Part shown: piece by piece, positions 32,451 through 32,879 of the stretch
Layout: each line of letters begins with the position of its first letter
Numbering within the stretch: the first letter of the stretch is position 1
NCBI RefSeq assembly: GCF_047920995.1
Contig: NZ_JBLRWZ010000029.1
Span: 1-32,879, forward strand
DNA from: Aliidiomarina sp047920995
GTDB lineage: Bacteria; Pseudomonadota; Gammaproteobacteria; Enterobacterales; Alteromonadaceae
Direction of reading: 5' to 3'
DNA length: 32,879 nt
Position numbers and translations under genes: made by a program
Notes under the pieces: generated by a model
The model's input: only the letters and a program-made list of their open reading frames with translations
The model's database searches: none
What the model was told of the DNA's origin: nothing

Positions 32451-32879
32451 TTAGCCCAATTGCGGGCCCGCAGCTACTAAGGCTTTACCTTCTTCGTTAT
32501 CGGTAAACTTCGCAAAGTTCTTCACGAAACGAGTGGCCAAATCCTGTGCCTTTTTATCCCACTCAGCAGGATCTGCATAAGTATTACGCGGGTCTAGGAT
32601 ACTACTATCCTCAACACCCGGAAGCGCTTGTGGAACCGCTAAATTAAAATATGGCAACTCAATAACTTCCGCGTGCTCAATGCTACCATCAAGAATAGCA
32701 TCAATAATTGCGCGCGTTGCTTTAATAGAAATACGCTTGCCTGTGCCGTTCCAGCCTGTGTTCACTAAGTAAGCTTCCGCGCCCGCATCTGCCATACGCT
32801 TCGCCAAAACTTCTGCGTATTTAGTAGGGTGTAAACTAAGGAACGCCGCACCAAAACATGCAGAGAAAGTTGGTGTTGG
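32451..32879 (-). CDS. pckA: Phosphoenolpyruvate carboxykinase (ATP), C-terminal part, cut by window edge
   Basis: The last 142 residues are visible; the gene enters from the right edge with PTPTFSACFGAAFLSLHPTKYAE and continues through YLVNTGWNGTGKRISI and ILDPRNTYADP to a stop at 32451. These are near-identical to the ATP-dependent PckA of E. coli. The enzyme converts oxaloacetate and ATP to PEP, CO2 and ADP, the entry to gluconeogenesis. There is no internal start: the frame is open to the window edge. A strong terminator follows. In E. coli pckA neighbours envZ; here it lies beyond tex and five unrelated genes. Confidence 0.97.
   Translation of the reverse strand, partial: PTPTFSACFGAAFLSLHPTKYAEVLAKRMADAGAEAYLVNTGWNGTGKRISIKATRAIIDAILDGSIEHAEVIELPYFNLAVPQALPGVEDSSILDPRNTYADPAEWDKKAQDLATRFVKNFAKFTDNEEGKALVAAGPQLG

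Noticed and set aside
32451..32807. A short independent gene starting at TTG 32807
   Set aside because: The frame continues to the right edge with conserved PckA residues, so this is the 3' part of pckA, not a small gene.

Overview
The window looks like chromosomal core DNA of a marine-type gammaproteobacterium. Protein sequences resemble the Alteromonadales, and Idiomarinaceae (Idiomarina, Aliidiomarina or Pseudidiomarina) is my best guess. That placement rests on sequence feel, moderate GC, the Enterobacteria-like gene orders and the abundance of peptidases; I could not search a database. I see no rRNA, tRNA, CRISPR array, insertion sequence or prophage gene.

Layout. (1) Bases 1-8659, minus strand: a near-continuous operon in transcription order nnrD, tsaE, amiB, mutL, miaA, hfq, hflX, hflK. 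It covers cofactor repair, tRNA t6A and i6A modification, cell-wall amidase, mismatch repair, RNA chaperone, ribosome-splitting GTPase and the FtsH regulator. queG (epoxyqueuosine reductase) diverges from it. (2) 9.9-17.8 kb: a patchwork of small conserved genes, yheV, yheS (ABC-F), a large M16 lipoprotein peptidase, yheU, cysQ, nudE and yrfG. It resembles parts of the E. coli yhe and yrf neighbourhoods with kefBG and igaA missing. (3) 17.9-24.8 kb: sthA converging on envZ-ompR, then greB, a csrA gene in an unusual place, and tex. (4) 24.8-32.3 kb: a more variable stretch with an AEC-family transporter, a membrane fatty-acid desaturase divergent from a FabR-type repressor, an exported S9 peptidase overlapping fabR, and an eight-helix GGDEF/EAL protein. 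(5) 32.45 kb to the right edge: the C-terminal part of pckA with a strong terminator.

How it works together. The clearest regulatory circuit is at 26.7 kb. The fabR-like gene and the desaturase share a 141-bp divergent promoter region. It contains a 17-bp palindrome differing at one base from the E. coli fabA FabR site as I remember it, placed just downstream of the desaturase -10 box. This predicts local repression of membrane-lipid desaturation. Three post-transcriptional or second-messenger regulators (Hfq, a CsrA, a GGDEF/EAL protein) also lie in the window.

No clearly new multi-gene system is visible. The most interesting signals are the FabR circuit with its coupled peptidase, the relocated csrA, the GGDEF/EAL gene with its palindromic upstream region and a hairpin over its stop codon, and two convergent gene pairs with overlapping coding ends.
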